Assembly (NCBI GenBank): GCA_902792855.1
Contig: CADBBP010000009.1
Span: forward strand, 1-33,371
Source: an uncultured Prevotellaceae bacterium
GTDB taxonomy: Bacteria > Bacteroidota > Bacteroidia > Bacteroidales > Bacteroidaceae
Direction: 5' to 3'
Length of the DNA stretch: 33,371 nt
Every line of letters starts with the position of its first letter. Position 1 is the first letter of the stretch. Under the pieces are notes generated by a model. That model was not told where the DNA came from, searched no databases, and worked only from the letters and a program-made list of their open reading frames with translations. A program made the position numbers and the translations under genes. Below, one piece after another: positions 1 through 6,707 of the stretch.

Positions 1-156
1 CGAGAAGCCGTATGTCGTGGAGCCCAGGCGGGTGGCCTTGGCGAAGGCGTTGTAGGTGGTTCGCCGTGAAGCGGAGGCTTTCAGGTAGTCGGTGTTGTCC
101 ACCCGGGTGACGGCGTGGGGCTGGGTGCTGAGGTATGCATTATTGCCCATGTTCAT
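1..156 (-). pseudogene. RHS/YD-repeat protein fragment, runs off the window edge
   Basis: The minus strand reads openly from an ATG at 156 (or 150) to the left edge, giving about 52 residues. They include QPHAVTRVDN and TTYNAF, which resemble the spacing and wording of RHS/YD-repeat proteins of Bacteroidetes (compare the usual PHAVT-VDN and TYxAFGK motifs). RHS proteins are large secreted or wall-associated proteins built of YD repeats, and this wording belongs to the interior of such a protein, not to a natural N-terminus. An in-frame TAG lies just upstream (codon ending near 171) and there is no signal peptide. I therefore read it as a 5'-truncated remnant, probably of the same locus as the fragment at 177-413. 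The rest lies outside the window, so a live downstream portion cannot be excluded. Confidence 0.5.
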
Positions 157-176
157 ATATTTTTGTTGCTACAAAA

Positions 177-413
177 TTACGAAAAGAAAGGCTTAGTTCC
201 AAAGAAAAGGAGTTCAAATATTTCACATTTTTGCAAATAGTTGCATTTCGACCATTTGAAGACCTCCAAGGAAACGCTGCTGACGTTTATTCTTTTGGCG
301 ACACGGTTTCTCGCTGCGTTGTAAGTGAATGTACGGGCGTTTTGCGCTGACAAGGGTGATGACACGGATGCCAGGATGACACATAATAGCAAATATGTCA
401 AAAACCTTTTCAT
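177..413 (-). pseudogene. Signal peptide plus YD-like stub, probably truncated RHS-associated secreted protein
   Basis: The start MKRFLTYLLLCVILASV is a clear signal peptide, with probable cleavage after LSAQ. It is followed by TFTYNAARNRVAKRI, a degraded version of the YD-repeat phrase (T-F-T-Y-D-A-A-G-N-R-V). After about 40 residues the frame continues into unrelated, cysteine- and phenylalanine-rich residues and stops. In Prevotella and relatives, proteins that open this way usually continue into a type IX secretion sorting region; that part is absent here. Alternative upstream starts exist at 434 and 437, but 413 gives the neatest signal peptide. The stub sits just upstream, in the minus direction, of the RHS fragment at 1-156, suggesting one decayed locus. 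The family match is by motif only. Confidence 0.5.
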
Positions 414-465
414 TTGAACAATTGACTTTCTCATCATCTTTCGGTTTTTGTTAATGATACAGATG

Positions 466-621
466 CTACTTCCTTCCCCCGTTGGCATCCCATGCCAGAC
501 AGGTAATGTGGCTGCCAATAAAACTATATATAGTATGATCCTGTGAATGGAGTGGGATAGTCTCTGCGATGACCGTCGTGGTCAAAGTAATCGCAATGAA
601 AAGTAATAAGATTTTCTTCAT
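466..621 (-). CDS. Small secreted protein, 51 aa, unknown function
   Basis: This short minus-strand frame begins MKKILLLFIAITLTTTVIAE, a textbook Sec signal peptide with a basic start, a hydrophobic core and likely cleavage after VIA. About 30 residues follow, containing a single cysteine, and end at a TAG. A Bacteroidetes-type promoter (ATTG-N19-TATTTTTG at 647-677) lies about 25 bases upstream, which supports transcription. No family is recognised. Given the RHS fragments immediately downstream, it may be a companion or leftover of that locus instead of an independent gene. Signal peptide and promoter are seen directly; expression is inferred. Confidence 0.45.
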   Translation of the reverse strand: MKKILLLFIAITLTTTVIAETIPLHSQDHTIYSFIGSHITCLAWDANGGRK

Positions 622-646
622 AATAAATACGTGTTAGATTTGCTGG

Positions 647-677
647 CAAAAATATGACAAATTTTGCTATACACAAT
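647..677 (-). promoter_or_regulatory. Bacteroidetes-type promoter for the small secreted ORF
   Basis: On the minus strand ATTG (674-677) is separated by 19 bases from TATTTTTG (647-654). This fits the Bacteroidetes sigma-ABfr consensus TTTG-N19-21-TAnnTTTG with one mismatch in the -33 box. It points at the ATG at 621. Confidence 0.5.
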
Positions 678-789
678 GGCATACAACTACGCAAATTACT
701 ACGCATTTAGAAAACGCAATTATTATTTTGAGAAAATCTAAGAACGTATTACAACCACATTATTAAATCCCCTTAACCTAAATTATTCA

Positions 790-1221
790 TTGAAGTTTCC
801 CACCCTCACCAATAACGTAAAAGTTTTATTTATCACGAGTTTGAGAACAAGAGGTCGGCGGCCAAAGGGAATTGAAAATCGACGTGCGAAGCGAAAGTCA
901 AAGCCAATTAGAGAACCAACGGTCGACGTACGAAGTGGAAGTCAATTGGGATTTGAGGATGGAATATATAGGAATTTGGGAACAACGGTAAAATGGAGTT
1001 TGGATGACTACAAATGTTTTATCGAGTATTATAAAGCAGTTGACTTGTCAAAATTCAAGAATATTGAGAAGCGATACCGCCATTTGACGCCACAAAATGC
1101 CTTCTTCCTCATACTTTATGAAATGGGGATGAGTGACAAGGATGTGTGTCGAATAATGGGTATTACTCAGGAGGCTATTCGCTCAACAAGATTCCGCATA
1201 CGCAAAAGCAACAATATGTAA
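790..1221 (+). pseudogene. Orphan LuxR-type HTH C-terminus, probable regulator remnant
   Basis: The last 75 residues (from KWSLDDYK at base 991 to the stop at 1219-1221) resemble the C-terminal helix-turn-helix of Bacteroidetes signalling regulators. They show an FxxYY-type helix, YRHLTPQNAFFLILYEMGMS, then KDVCRIMGIT and AIRSTRFRIRK as recognition helix and wing-like end. Full-length relatives carry TPR or membrane segments before this domain. Here only about 65 basic, repeat-derived residues precede it, starting at an ATG at 790, so the sensor part appears lost. The domain could still bind DNA if expressed, but no promoter match is evident just upstream. The HTH call rests on pattern; loss of the N-terminus is inferred. 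Confidence 0.45.
880..947. repeat. Imperfect direct repeat, two copies
   Basis: Two related units begin at 880 (CGACGTGCGAAGCGAAAGTC) and 924 (CGACGTACGAAGTGGAAGTC). Each is followed by a CAATT-containing tail, and about 15 unrelated bases separate them. The repeat falls in the basic, low-complexity N-terminal part of the frame at 790-1221. This suggests that stretch is repeat-derived DNA, not true coding sequence. Confidence 0.5.
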
Positions 1222-1235
1222 GATGATGCCTTTAT

Positions 1236-1305
1236 CCCCGGGTGCTCGCTACGCTCGTACCCAGGGTTATTGAGCGGTGACCACATTGCGGTCATGGCTG
1301 CTACA
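1236..1305. repeat. Palindromic intergenic repeat (REP-like)
   Basis: This stretch holds two small imperfect stems: CCCGGGT/ACCCAGGG around a GCTCGCTACGCTCG core, then TGACC-N7-GGTCA. It is GC-rich in a low-GC intergenic zone. The wording (it reads NPGYERSEHPG on the opposite strand) resembles repeats scattered between genes in Prevotella genomes; that comparison is from memory and unverified. The remaining bases from 1222 to 1366 show nothing else I can name. Confidence 0.4.
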
Positions 1306-1366
1306 TGAGAGAGACCTTTTCCTCGCAAACGTTTTCGCAAATAAATCCGTTTTTTATAAGTGATGA

Positions 1367-1398
1367 TTTGCGCATAAGGATAATGTTGGATAAATTTG
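1367..1398 (+). promoter_or_regulatory. Consensus Bacteroidetes promoter for the dockerin/pectate-lyase unit
   Basis: TTTG at 1367-1370, exactly 20 bases, then TAAATTTG at 1391-1398 matches the sigma-ABfr consensus TTTG-N19-21-TAnnTTTG at every position. Transcription would start near 1404, about 60 bases before the ATG at 1463. The -7 box sits inside a long inverted repeat (1376-1420). Confidence 0.75.
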
Positions 1399-1420
1399 CA
1401 CAAATTCCGACATTATCCTT
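1376..1420. repeat. Long inverted repeat overlapping the promoter
   Basis: AAGGATAATGT (1376-1386) is repeated exactly inverted as ACATTATCCTT (1410-1420). The symmetry continues inward: a T/G position, GGA with TCC, then ATTTG with CAAAT around a two-base centre. Only a TAA bulge on the left breaks it. Roughly 20 base pairs are therefore symmetric, and they cover the -7 box (1391-1398) and the predicted start site. The arrangement fits an operator for a dimeric regulator; other roles are discussed under findings. Confidence 0.65.
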
Positions 1421-1462
1421 TATACATGTCTTTCTGAAAGAGACCAAACATCATCCATTTAT

Positions 1463-2380
1463 ATGAGAAAAACAATCATTTTATCCATTGTGATGGCCTT
1501 GCTATCAGTGACAGCGAGCGCCGACTCCAAGGAGACCGTCCAGGTGAACGGCAGCCCTGTAGGCAAGTTTGCCACACGCCTTACCTTCTCCGGCGACAAT
1601 GTGACGTTGACCTATGACGACGGCACAAACCAAACCTCCGACATCTCCACAGTGAGCATCGCCTTCGACTACGTGGCAGTGTTCAAGGAAGCCAACCACG
1701 ACAACGTGGGAGTTATCAAGACCTTCGGCGGCCGCACCGTTTCCGTGGAGGCCACCCGCACCCTCGCCTCCGGGCAATGGGCTTTCATCTGTCTGCCCTT
1801 TGCCGTACCCTCCACCTCGCTCACCACCCTCTTTGGTGATGGTGTGAAACTTGCCACGCTGAACGATGCCACAGAGGCAGGCCTCAGCTTTACCACAGCT
1901 GACGAACTAAAGTCAGGCCTGCCCTACCTCATCAAACCAGGCAAAGACGTGAGCACCTTCACCATGGACAACGCCGTCATCGGCACAATGGCCGAAGGCA
2001 GCACCATTTCCGCCGGCGACTACAATTTCACTGGCAACATCTCCACACTAAGCGCAAGCCTCACTGGCGGCTCCTCAAGCGACTATTTGATGGGGGATGT
2101 GAATGACGATGGAATTGTTTCTGTAGCAGACGTGACCCTCATCGTCAACTGCATCCTCCTCGGCTCAAACGAAATCGACAACGCCCGTGCCGACGTAAAC
2201 GGCGACAATCTCATTTCCATCTCCGATGTCACCTCGTTGGTGGACATCATTCTTGGCAACAGCCCGGTGACAACCAGCCCCGCCATCCTCATTGACGGTG
2301 AAGACAGTGGATTGAAACTCAGTGACATTGCCACTACGGCCACTACGAACACCACCTCCTTATGGGATGTAGAACTATGA
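1463..2380 (+). CDS. Secreted protein with dockerin type I-like domain
   Basis: The 305-residue product starts with a signal peptide (MRKTIILSIVMALLSVTASA). Residues about 22-75 form a small beta module similar in style to one in the neighbouring pectate lyase (both carry a DG/tssI-type pattern). Residues about 90-190 contain the WAFICLPF...GLPYLIKPG pattern frequent in Prevotella surface proteins. A dockerin-like pair follows: GDVNDDGIVSVADVTLIV from residue 211 and ADVNGDNLISISDVTSLV about 30 residues later, each with a calcium-loop D-x-N-x-D pattern. About 40 residues trail the second repeat, longer than usual after a terminal dockerin. The gene lies 23 bp before the pectate lyase behind one strong promoter, so co-expression is likely. 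No catalytic domain is recognised; a structural or adhesive role is inferred. Confidence 0.75.
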   Translation: MRKTIILSIVMALLSVTASADSKETVQVNGSPVGKFATRLTFSGDNVTLTYDDGTNQTSDISTVSIAFDYVAVFKEANHDNVGVIKTFGGRTVSVEATRTLASGQWAFICLPFAVPSTSLTTLFGDGVKLATLNDATEAGLSFTTADELKSGLPYLIKPGKDVSTFTMDNAVIGTMAEGSTISAGDYNFTGNISTLSASLTGGSSSDYLMGDVNDDGIVSVADVTLIVNCILLGSNEIDNARADVNGDNLISISDVTSLVDIILGNSPVTTSPAILIDGEDSGLKLSDIATTATTNTTSLWDVEL

Positions 2381-2403
2381 ACCCTTCAAAACCGATGACA
2401 ATC

Positions 2404-5256
2404 ATGAAAAAACAAGTCATACTCACGATACTTGCGATGATGCTGGCCAACCTCGGCCTGACAGCGCAAACCACCTGGGATTTCACCACCGTCAGCACCA
2501 GCGACCAAAACCTGTTAAGTGCCGATAATACGAATTGGAGCAAAGACTCCAACAACCGCTTCTGCAACAATGTCACCTTCTCCAACGCCGCCCTCATGGC
2601 CAATGGTAGTGAACTTGACTGGGCCAAAGGACTTCTTTTCACCTGCAGCGGCACCGACCAACTGCGTATCGACCCTCCCAAAAAGCGCGGATGGATAGGT
2701 GGCTCCACCATCATCACCATTCCCAACCTGAAAAAAGGCCAGACGGTGAGTTTCAACTATATGAGTTCCAAAACTGGCGAGGCTCGCGGTGTGACCCCCA
2801 CCAACCTTGGCGGCACTTCCGGCTTTGAACTCTCTGAAAACAATCAGACTGGCACCGGCACGGTGACAGCCGACGGCGACGTGGTGCTCACCCCCACCGG
2901 CGCCCTCTACATCTACAGCCTCTCCGTAAGCGAGGCTCCCGGCACCGAGGCCATCGTCATCCCCGGTGCCAACGCCGAGCTATACAAGGATGCCACCACC
3001 AACGCTGTAGGCCGCAACACCAAGGAAAGCCAAATGCTGGTGGAGACCACAGACGGCAGCATCAAGTACTACAACACGAGCAGCATCGCAAGTGTGGATG
3101 TTGACAAGGAGCAAAGCACCGTCATCATCACCATGACAAACGGCGGCATCGACACCTACTACGGAACGGTGAAAAACATCACGTTCAACAAGGTTGTGAG
3201 CCAGGGCGACAACGCTGACATCCAAAACAACGGCGTGGTGATTACCGAGGCTAAAGGCTGGTTGGAGTCGGCATACGTGAAATGGGAGCCTTACAACGGC
3301 GCCACCACCTACAACGTCTATGTGAAAGGCGGCCAATACGGCGACTACACCAAGTTGGACAACATGCTCGTGCGTAACTATGGCACATACGGCCGCGCCG
3401 ACGCCGTGGGCCTGAAGGCAGCCACCAATTATACGTTCAAGGTGGTGCCTGTGGTCAACGAAACAGAGAACACGTCGGTTGCCAGCACGGCAAGCAACAT
3501 CACCGTGAAGAACTACAGCCGCGAGGGCTTCGCACACAAGAACCACAGCGGCGTGGGAGCCTACAACGACGATGGTACGCTGAAGAGCGACGCAAAGGTG
3601 TTCTACGTGACGAAGAACACTGCCAAGACCATCACCTGCAATGTAATTACAAAAAATGGACCCACAGACTGCACTGGCATCCAGAACATCATCGGAGCTT
3701 ATGAAGATGGACTTGACACCACCCCCATCAGCTTCCGTTTCATCGGCATGGTGGAGAAAGACGACCTTGACTTTATCGGCAGCAAAGAAGAGGGCATACA
3801 AGTGAAGGGCAAAAAAGCCGACGCTCTTCTCAACATGACATTCGAGGGTATCGGCGAGGATGCCACAATTCGTGGCTTCGGCTTCTTGGTTCGCAACGCC
3901 AAGAGCGTGGAGTTCCGCAACTTCGCCATCATCCGCTGCATGGACGATGGATTATCGCTTGACACCGACAACTCCAACATCTGGATCCACCATATAGATG
4001 TGTTCTACGGTAAACATGGTAGTGGCGACCACGTCAAGGGCGACGGCTCGGTGGACGTGAAGAGCGATTCGAAATACGTCACCGTGAGCTATTGCCATTA
4101 CTGGGACACGGGCAAGTCAAACATGTTTGGAATGAAGAGCGAGAGTGGTCCCAACTACCTCAGCTACGACCACAATTGGTTTGACCATAGCGACTCCCGT
4201 CATCCCCGCGTGCGGACGATGAGCGTGCATGTGTGGAACAACTTCTTCGACAACGTGGGCAAATACGGCGTGGGAGCAGCCACGGGTGCCAGTGTCTTCG
4301 TCGAGAACAACTATTTCCTCAATACGAAGAAGCCTATCTTGAGTTCACTGCAAGGCACCGACGCCCTGGGCAGTGGGACATTCAGCGGAGAGGATGGCGG
4401 AATGGTGAAGGCATTCGGCAACTCTTTCGACCGCTCTGCCACCAATTTCCGGTACTACACCCAAGCCAATCCCGCCTCCACCGGCTATGATGCCTATGAG
4501 ACCAGTTCCCGCAACGAGCAAGTGCCCTCTTCGGAAGTCACCCAAGCCGGTGGCACTTCCTACAACAACTTCGACACCAATTCGTCGGTGATGTACACCT
4601 ATACTCCCTGTACGGCAGCCGAAGTACCAGGCATCGTGACCGGATGGTATGGTGCAGGGCGCATGAACCATGGCGACTTTAATTACACGTTCAATGACAA
4701 TGTAGGCAACGATGATACCGACTCAGCCTACGATGAAACCTTGGGAGCACTCCTCGACAACTACCAAAGTTCATTGGTGGGCATCTTCGGTGGCGAGACC
4801 ATCAGCGGTGGTGGTGACAACCCTGGAGGAGGAGACAACCCCGGTGGCGGAGACAATCCTGGTGGCGGAGACAATCCTGGTGGCGGAGACGACCCCAGTG
4901 GTCAAACCATCACTGCCGACGTAGAATGCAATTTCCAGAACAGTGCACCATCTAACAGTGCATTTACCATCACAAATGGCAATTACACATCCAATGGCAA
5001 CGCCACCGTCAATGGCACAACATACACAGTGGGTCTGAAAATAGAGTCGAAAACTATCATTGAGTTCACCACCGACAAGGAAATGACATTGACTTTGGTG
5101 TTCGGCTCAAAGGACACCAAATTCAACATCTATGTAGATGAAACAAAGCTAACCGGCAGCAATTACATACTTACCACAACGTTGGGGGCCGGCACTCACA
5201 AACTGACGAAGGCCGACACAGGAACCCTCTTCTACATCGGTCTGAAAGCAAACTAA
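2404..5256 (+). CDS. Multidomain secreted pectate lyase, family PL1
   Basis: This 950-residue enzyme would cleave polygalacturonate by beta-elimination outside the cell. The start chosen is the ATG at 2404 (MKKQVILTILAMMLANLGLTAQ, a signal peptide); upstream in-frame ATGs at 2362, 2377 and 2395 give poorer leaders. Order: a beta-rich N-terminal module (22-180), a small module (about 205-275), a fibronectin III-like domain (about 290-380), then a PL1 parallel beta-helix (about 395-800). The helix carries WIHHIDVFYG (near 527), KGDGSVDVK for calcium binding, and RHPRVR (599-604), which holds the expected catalytic arginine region. A GGGDNP-repeat linker (about 802-833) leads to a C-terminal beta domain (838-950) resembling the N-terminal one and probably a carbohydrate-binding module. 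It pairs with the dockerin protein upstream. PL1 is certain in fold; exact substrate preference is not. Confidence 0.9.
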   Translation: MKKQVILTILAMMLANLGLTAQTTWDFTTVSTSDQNLLSADNTNWSKDSNNRFCNNVTFSNAALMANGSELDWAKGLLFTCSGTDQLRIDPPKKRGWIGGSTIITIPNLKKGQTVSFNYMSSKTGEARGVTPTNLGGTSGFELSENNQTGTGTVTADGDVVLTPTGALYIYSLSVSEAPGTEAIVIPGANAELYKDATTNAVGRNTKESQMLVETTDGSIKYYNTSSIASVDVDKEQSTVIITMTNGGIDTYYGTVKNITFNKVVSQGDNADIQNNGVVITEAKGWLESAYVKWEPYNGATTYNVYVKGGQYGDYTKLDNMLVRNYGTYGRADAVGLKAATNYTFKVVPVVNETENTSVASTASNITVKNYSREGFAHKNHSGVGAYNDDGTLKSDAKVFYVTKNTAKTITCNVITKNGPTDCTGIQNIIGAYEDGLDTTPISFRFIGMVEKDDLDFIGSKEEGIQVKGKKADALLNMTFEGIGEDATIRGFGFLVRNAKSVEFRNFAIIRCMDDGLSLDTDNSNIWIHHIDVFYGKHGSGDHVKGDGSVDVKSDSKYVTVSYCHYWDTGKSNMFGMKSESGPNYLSYDHNWFDHSDSRHPRVRTMSVHVWNNFFDNVGKYGVGAATGASVFVENNYFLNTKKPILSSLQGTDALGSGTFSGEDGGMVKAFGNSFDRSATNFRYYTQANPASTGYDAYETSSRNEQVPSSEVTQAGGTSYNNFDTNSSVMYTYTPCTAAEVPGIVTGWYGAGRMNHGDFNYTFNDNVGNDDTDSAYDETLGALLDNYQSSLVGIFGGETISGGGDNPGGGDNPGGGDNPGGGDNPGGGDDPSGQTITADVECNFQNSAPSNSAFTITNGNYTSNGNATVNGTTYTVGLKIESKTIIEFTTDKEMTLTLVFGSKDTKFNIYVDETKLTGSNYILTTTLGAGTHKLTKADTGTLFYIGLKAN
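4807..4896 (+). repeat. 18-bp tandem repeat coding the GGGDNP linker
   Basis: Five consecutive units of about 18 bases encode G-G-G-D-N-P repeats (the last is GGGDDP). The central copies are almost identical at the nucleotide level, suggesting recent slippage or unequal exchange. The result is a flexible acidic linker between the pectate-lyase domain and the C-terminal beta module. Confidence 0.85.
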
Positions 5257-5271
5257 TCGAGGAACACACGT

Positions 5272-5318
5272 TATCACAATAAATGGCCTGCATCAGATGC
5301 AGGCCATTTATTGTGATA
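5272..5318. terminator. Perfect 22-bp palindromic bidirectional terminator
   Basis: Left arm 5272-5293 and right arm 5297-5318 are exact inverted copies around a CAG loop, with A/T-rich outer stem and GGCCTGCAT inner stem. It separates the convergent pectate-lyase and tilS genes. The tilS stop codon (5308-5310) lies inside the right arm. Confidence 0.8.
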
Positions 5319-6693
5319 TCCATTCCACCACAATCACTTCCTTGGTGAGTGTAGTTACTCGGTAGCGATTATCGGGTCGCCGGCCCACCACCCAAATGAT
5401 GTTGTCATTGGCATCCGTAAGAAGGAGTTGGTCACGTTTTTCAAACAGACTGGCTTTCAAGTCGGTGAGGAAGTCGCTCACCAATTTAGTACCGCGCATG
5501 CCAAGAGGTGTAAACTTGTCACCGTTGCGCATCGTCCTCAAGGTCAATGGGTAACGGATATTATCGACATTGAGTGCCACTTTGTTGGCCTCCTTGGGAA
5601 TGACAAAACGCTCGTCCACCTTGCAACAAGATATCCTTATCTTTCCTGCATCGGGAATGACATAGCATCCTTCTTCAGGGATGACAATCGGTTTGAAAGG
5701 CTGCCTGATGGGGCGAACAAGCATCAAGCCTTGATGGAAAACCATCTCATGAGTGGAAGACGAAAATTCCGTCCCCGAGTGTTGATGCCCCATGGCCTTG
5801 AAAATGTCAGAAATAGCGGCAGGGGAAAAACCGAAAGGCCTCAAGACATAAAACAAGGTGTATTCATCAGGGATGAGGGCCAAATCATAGATTTTTAAGG
5901 ATTTTAAGGTCTTTAAGGACTTTAAGGACTCTAAGGACTCTAAGGACTTGTTATGGATTTCAGCTTTTTCCACGCGCTGGGCCATGGTGTCATCGAAAAT
6001 GGTTGCCACTTGGCGGAGGCGGTCGGCGGTCACGGCGATGGATTGTGCCACCGAGGGGTTGATTTCGCGCATGAGCGGCAAGATGTCAAGGCGTATTTTG
6101 TTGCGCACCACGTCATCCACCAAGTTGGAACTGTCGGTGACATATCCCATACCCTGCTCTTGCAAGAAAGCCTCAATGTCCGTCCTCCCCACACAAAGGA
6201 GCGGCCTCACCACATGGTCGCGCGAGGGAGCGATGCCCGTCAAACCATGGATGCCCGTTCCTCGTATCAAGTTGAGCAAGATGGTCTCCACCGAATCATC
6301 ACGATGATGGGCCACCGCCACGGCCTCTGCACCGATGTCGTTTCTCAGTTGCTCAAAATAATCATACCTGAGACGCCTTGCTGCCATTTCAATGCTGATA
6401 TGCCGAAGTTCGGCATATTCACGTGTTGCGAAGTGGACCGTGTGGAACGCGACGGCAAGGTCTTCGCAAAGGCTACGACAAAAATCCTCATCCCTTTTAG
6501 CCTCCTCCCCACGGAGTTGGAAATTGCAATGGGCAGCCTCAACCTTATACCCCAAATGGAGCAAGACATGCAGCAACGCCACGCTGTCGGCTCCTCCTGA
6601 AAGTGCAACAAGATATTTGCTGTCATGCTTCAGAAGCCGATGTTGCTGGATGAACTCCTCGATGGTCCGGATGAAAGGATGCCTTTTCGCCAT
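5308..6693 (-). CDS. tilS: tRNA(Ile)-lysidine synthetase TilS
   Basis: TilS attaches lysine to C34 of the CAU-anticodon isoleucine tRNA in the cytoplasm, changing its decoding from AUG to AUA; it is normally essential. The 461-residue product has the PP-loop ATP-pyrophosphatase motif SGGADS at residues 32-37, RLRYDYF and HHRDDSVETILLNLIRG typical of the catalytic domain, and a C-terminal domain with RNGDKFTPLGMRG. Length is close to other Bacteroidetes TilS. Odd feature: residues about 249-266 are a run of SLK/SLE triplets coded by a 9-bp tandem repeat, probably a surface linker expansion. It is the last gene of a minus-strand operon, starting 14 bp after rlmI, and its stop lies within the terminator hairpin. 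Confidence 0.95.
   Translation of the reverse strand: MAKRHPFIRTIEEFIQQHRLLKHDSKYLVALSGGADSVALLHVLLHLGYKVEAAHCNFQLRGEEAKRDEDFCRSLCEDLAVAFHTVHFATREYAELRHISIEMAARRLRYDYFEQLRNDIGAEAVAVAHHRDDSVETILLNLIRGTGIHGLTGIAPSRDHVVRPLLCVGRTDIEAFLQEQGMGYVTDSSNLVDDVVRNKIRLDILPLMREINPSVAQSIAVTADRLRQVATIFDDTMAQRVEKAEIHNKSLESLESLKSLKTLKSLKIYDLALIPDEYTLFYVLRPFGFSPAAISDIFKAMGHQHSGTEFSSSTHEMVFHQGLMLVRPIRQPFKPIVIPEEGCYVIPDAGKIRISCCKVDERFVIPKEANKVALNVDNIRYPLTLRTMRNGDKFTPLGMRGTKLVSDFLTDLKASLFEKRDQLLLTDANDNIIWVVGRRPDNRYRVTTLTKEVIVVEWISQ
5893..5949. repeat. 9-bp tandem repeat inside tilS
   Basis: About six degenerate units of AAGTCCTTA (coding strand) lie head to tail and encode K-S-L/E-S-L triplets. The number of bases is a multiple of three, so the reading frame is kept. 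Such TTTAAGGACTTT-like tracts look more like intergenic repeats than like conserved TilS sequence. Confidence 0.75.
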
Positions 6694-6707
6694 GCCTTGC
6701 CTACTCC

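Noticed and set aside
1376..1420. Invertible promoter as the primary interpretation
   Set aside because: The arms are only 23 bases apart, far shorter than known invertible segments, and no recombinase gene is in the window.
4807..4896. Short regular repeats considered as a CRISPR array
   Set aside because: Units are 18 bp without spacers and encode an in-frame GGGDNP linker in a secreted enzyme.
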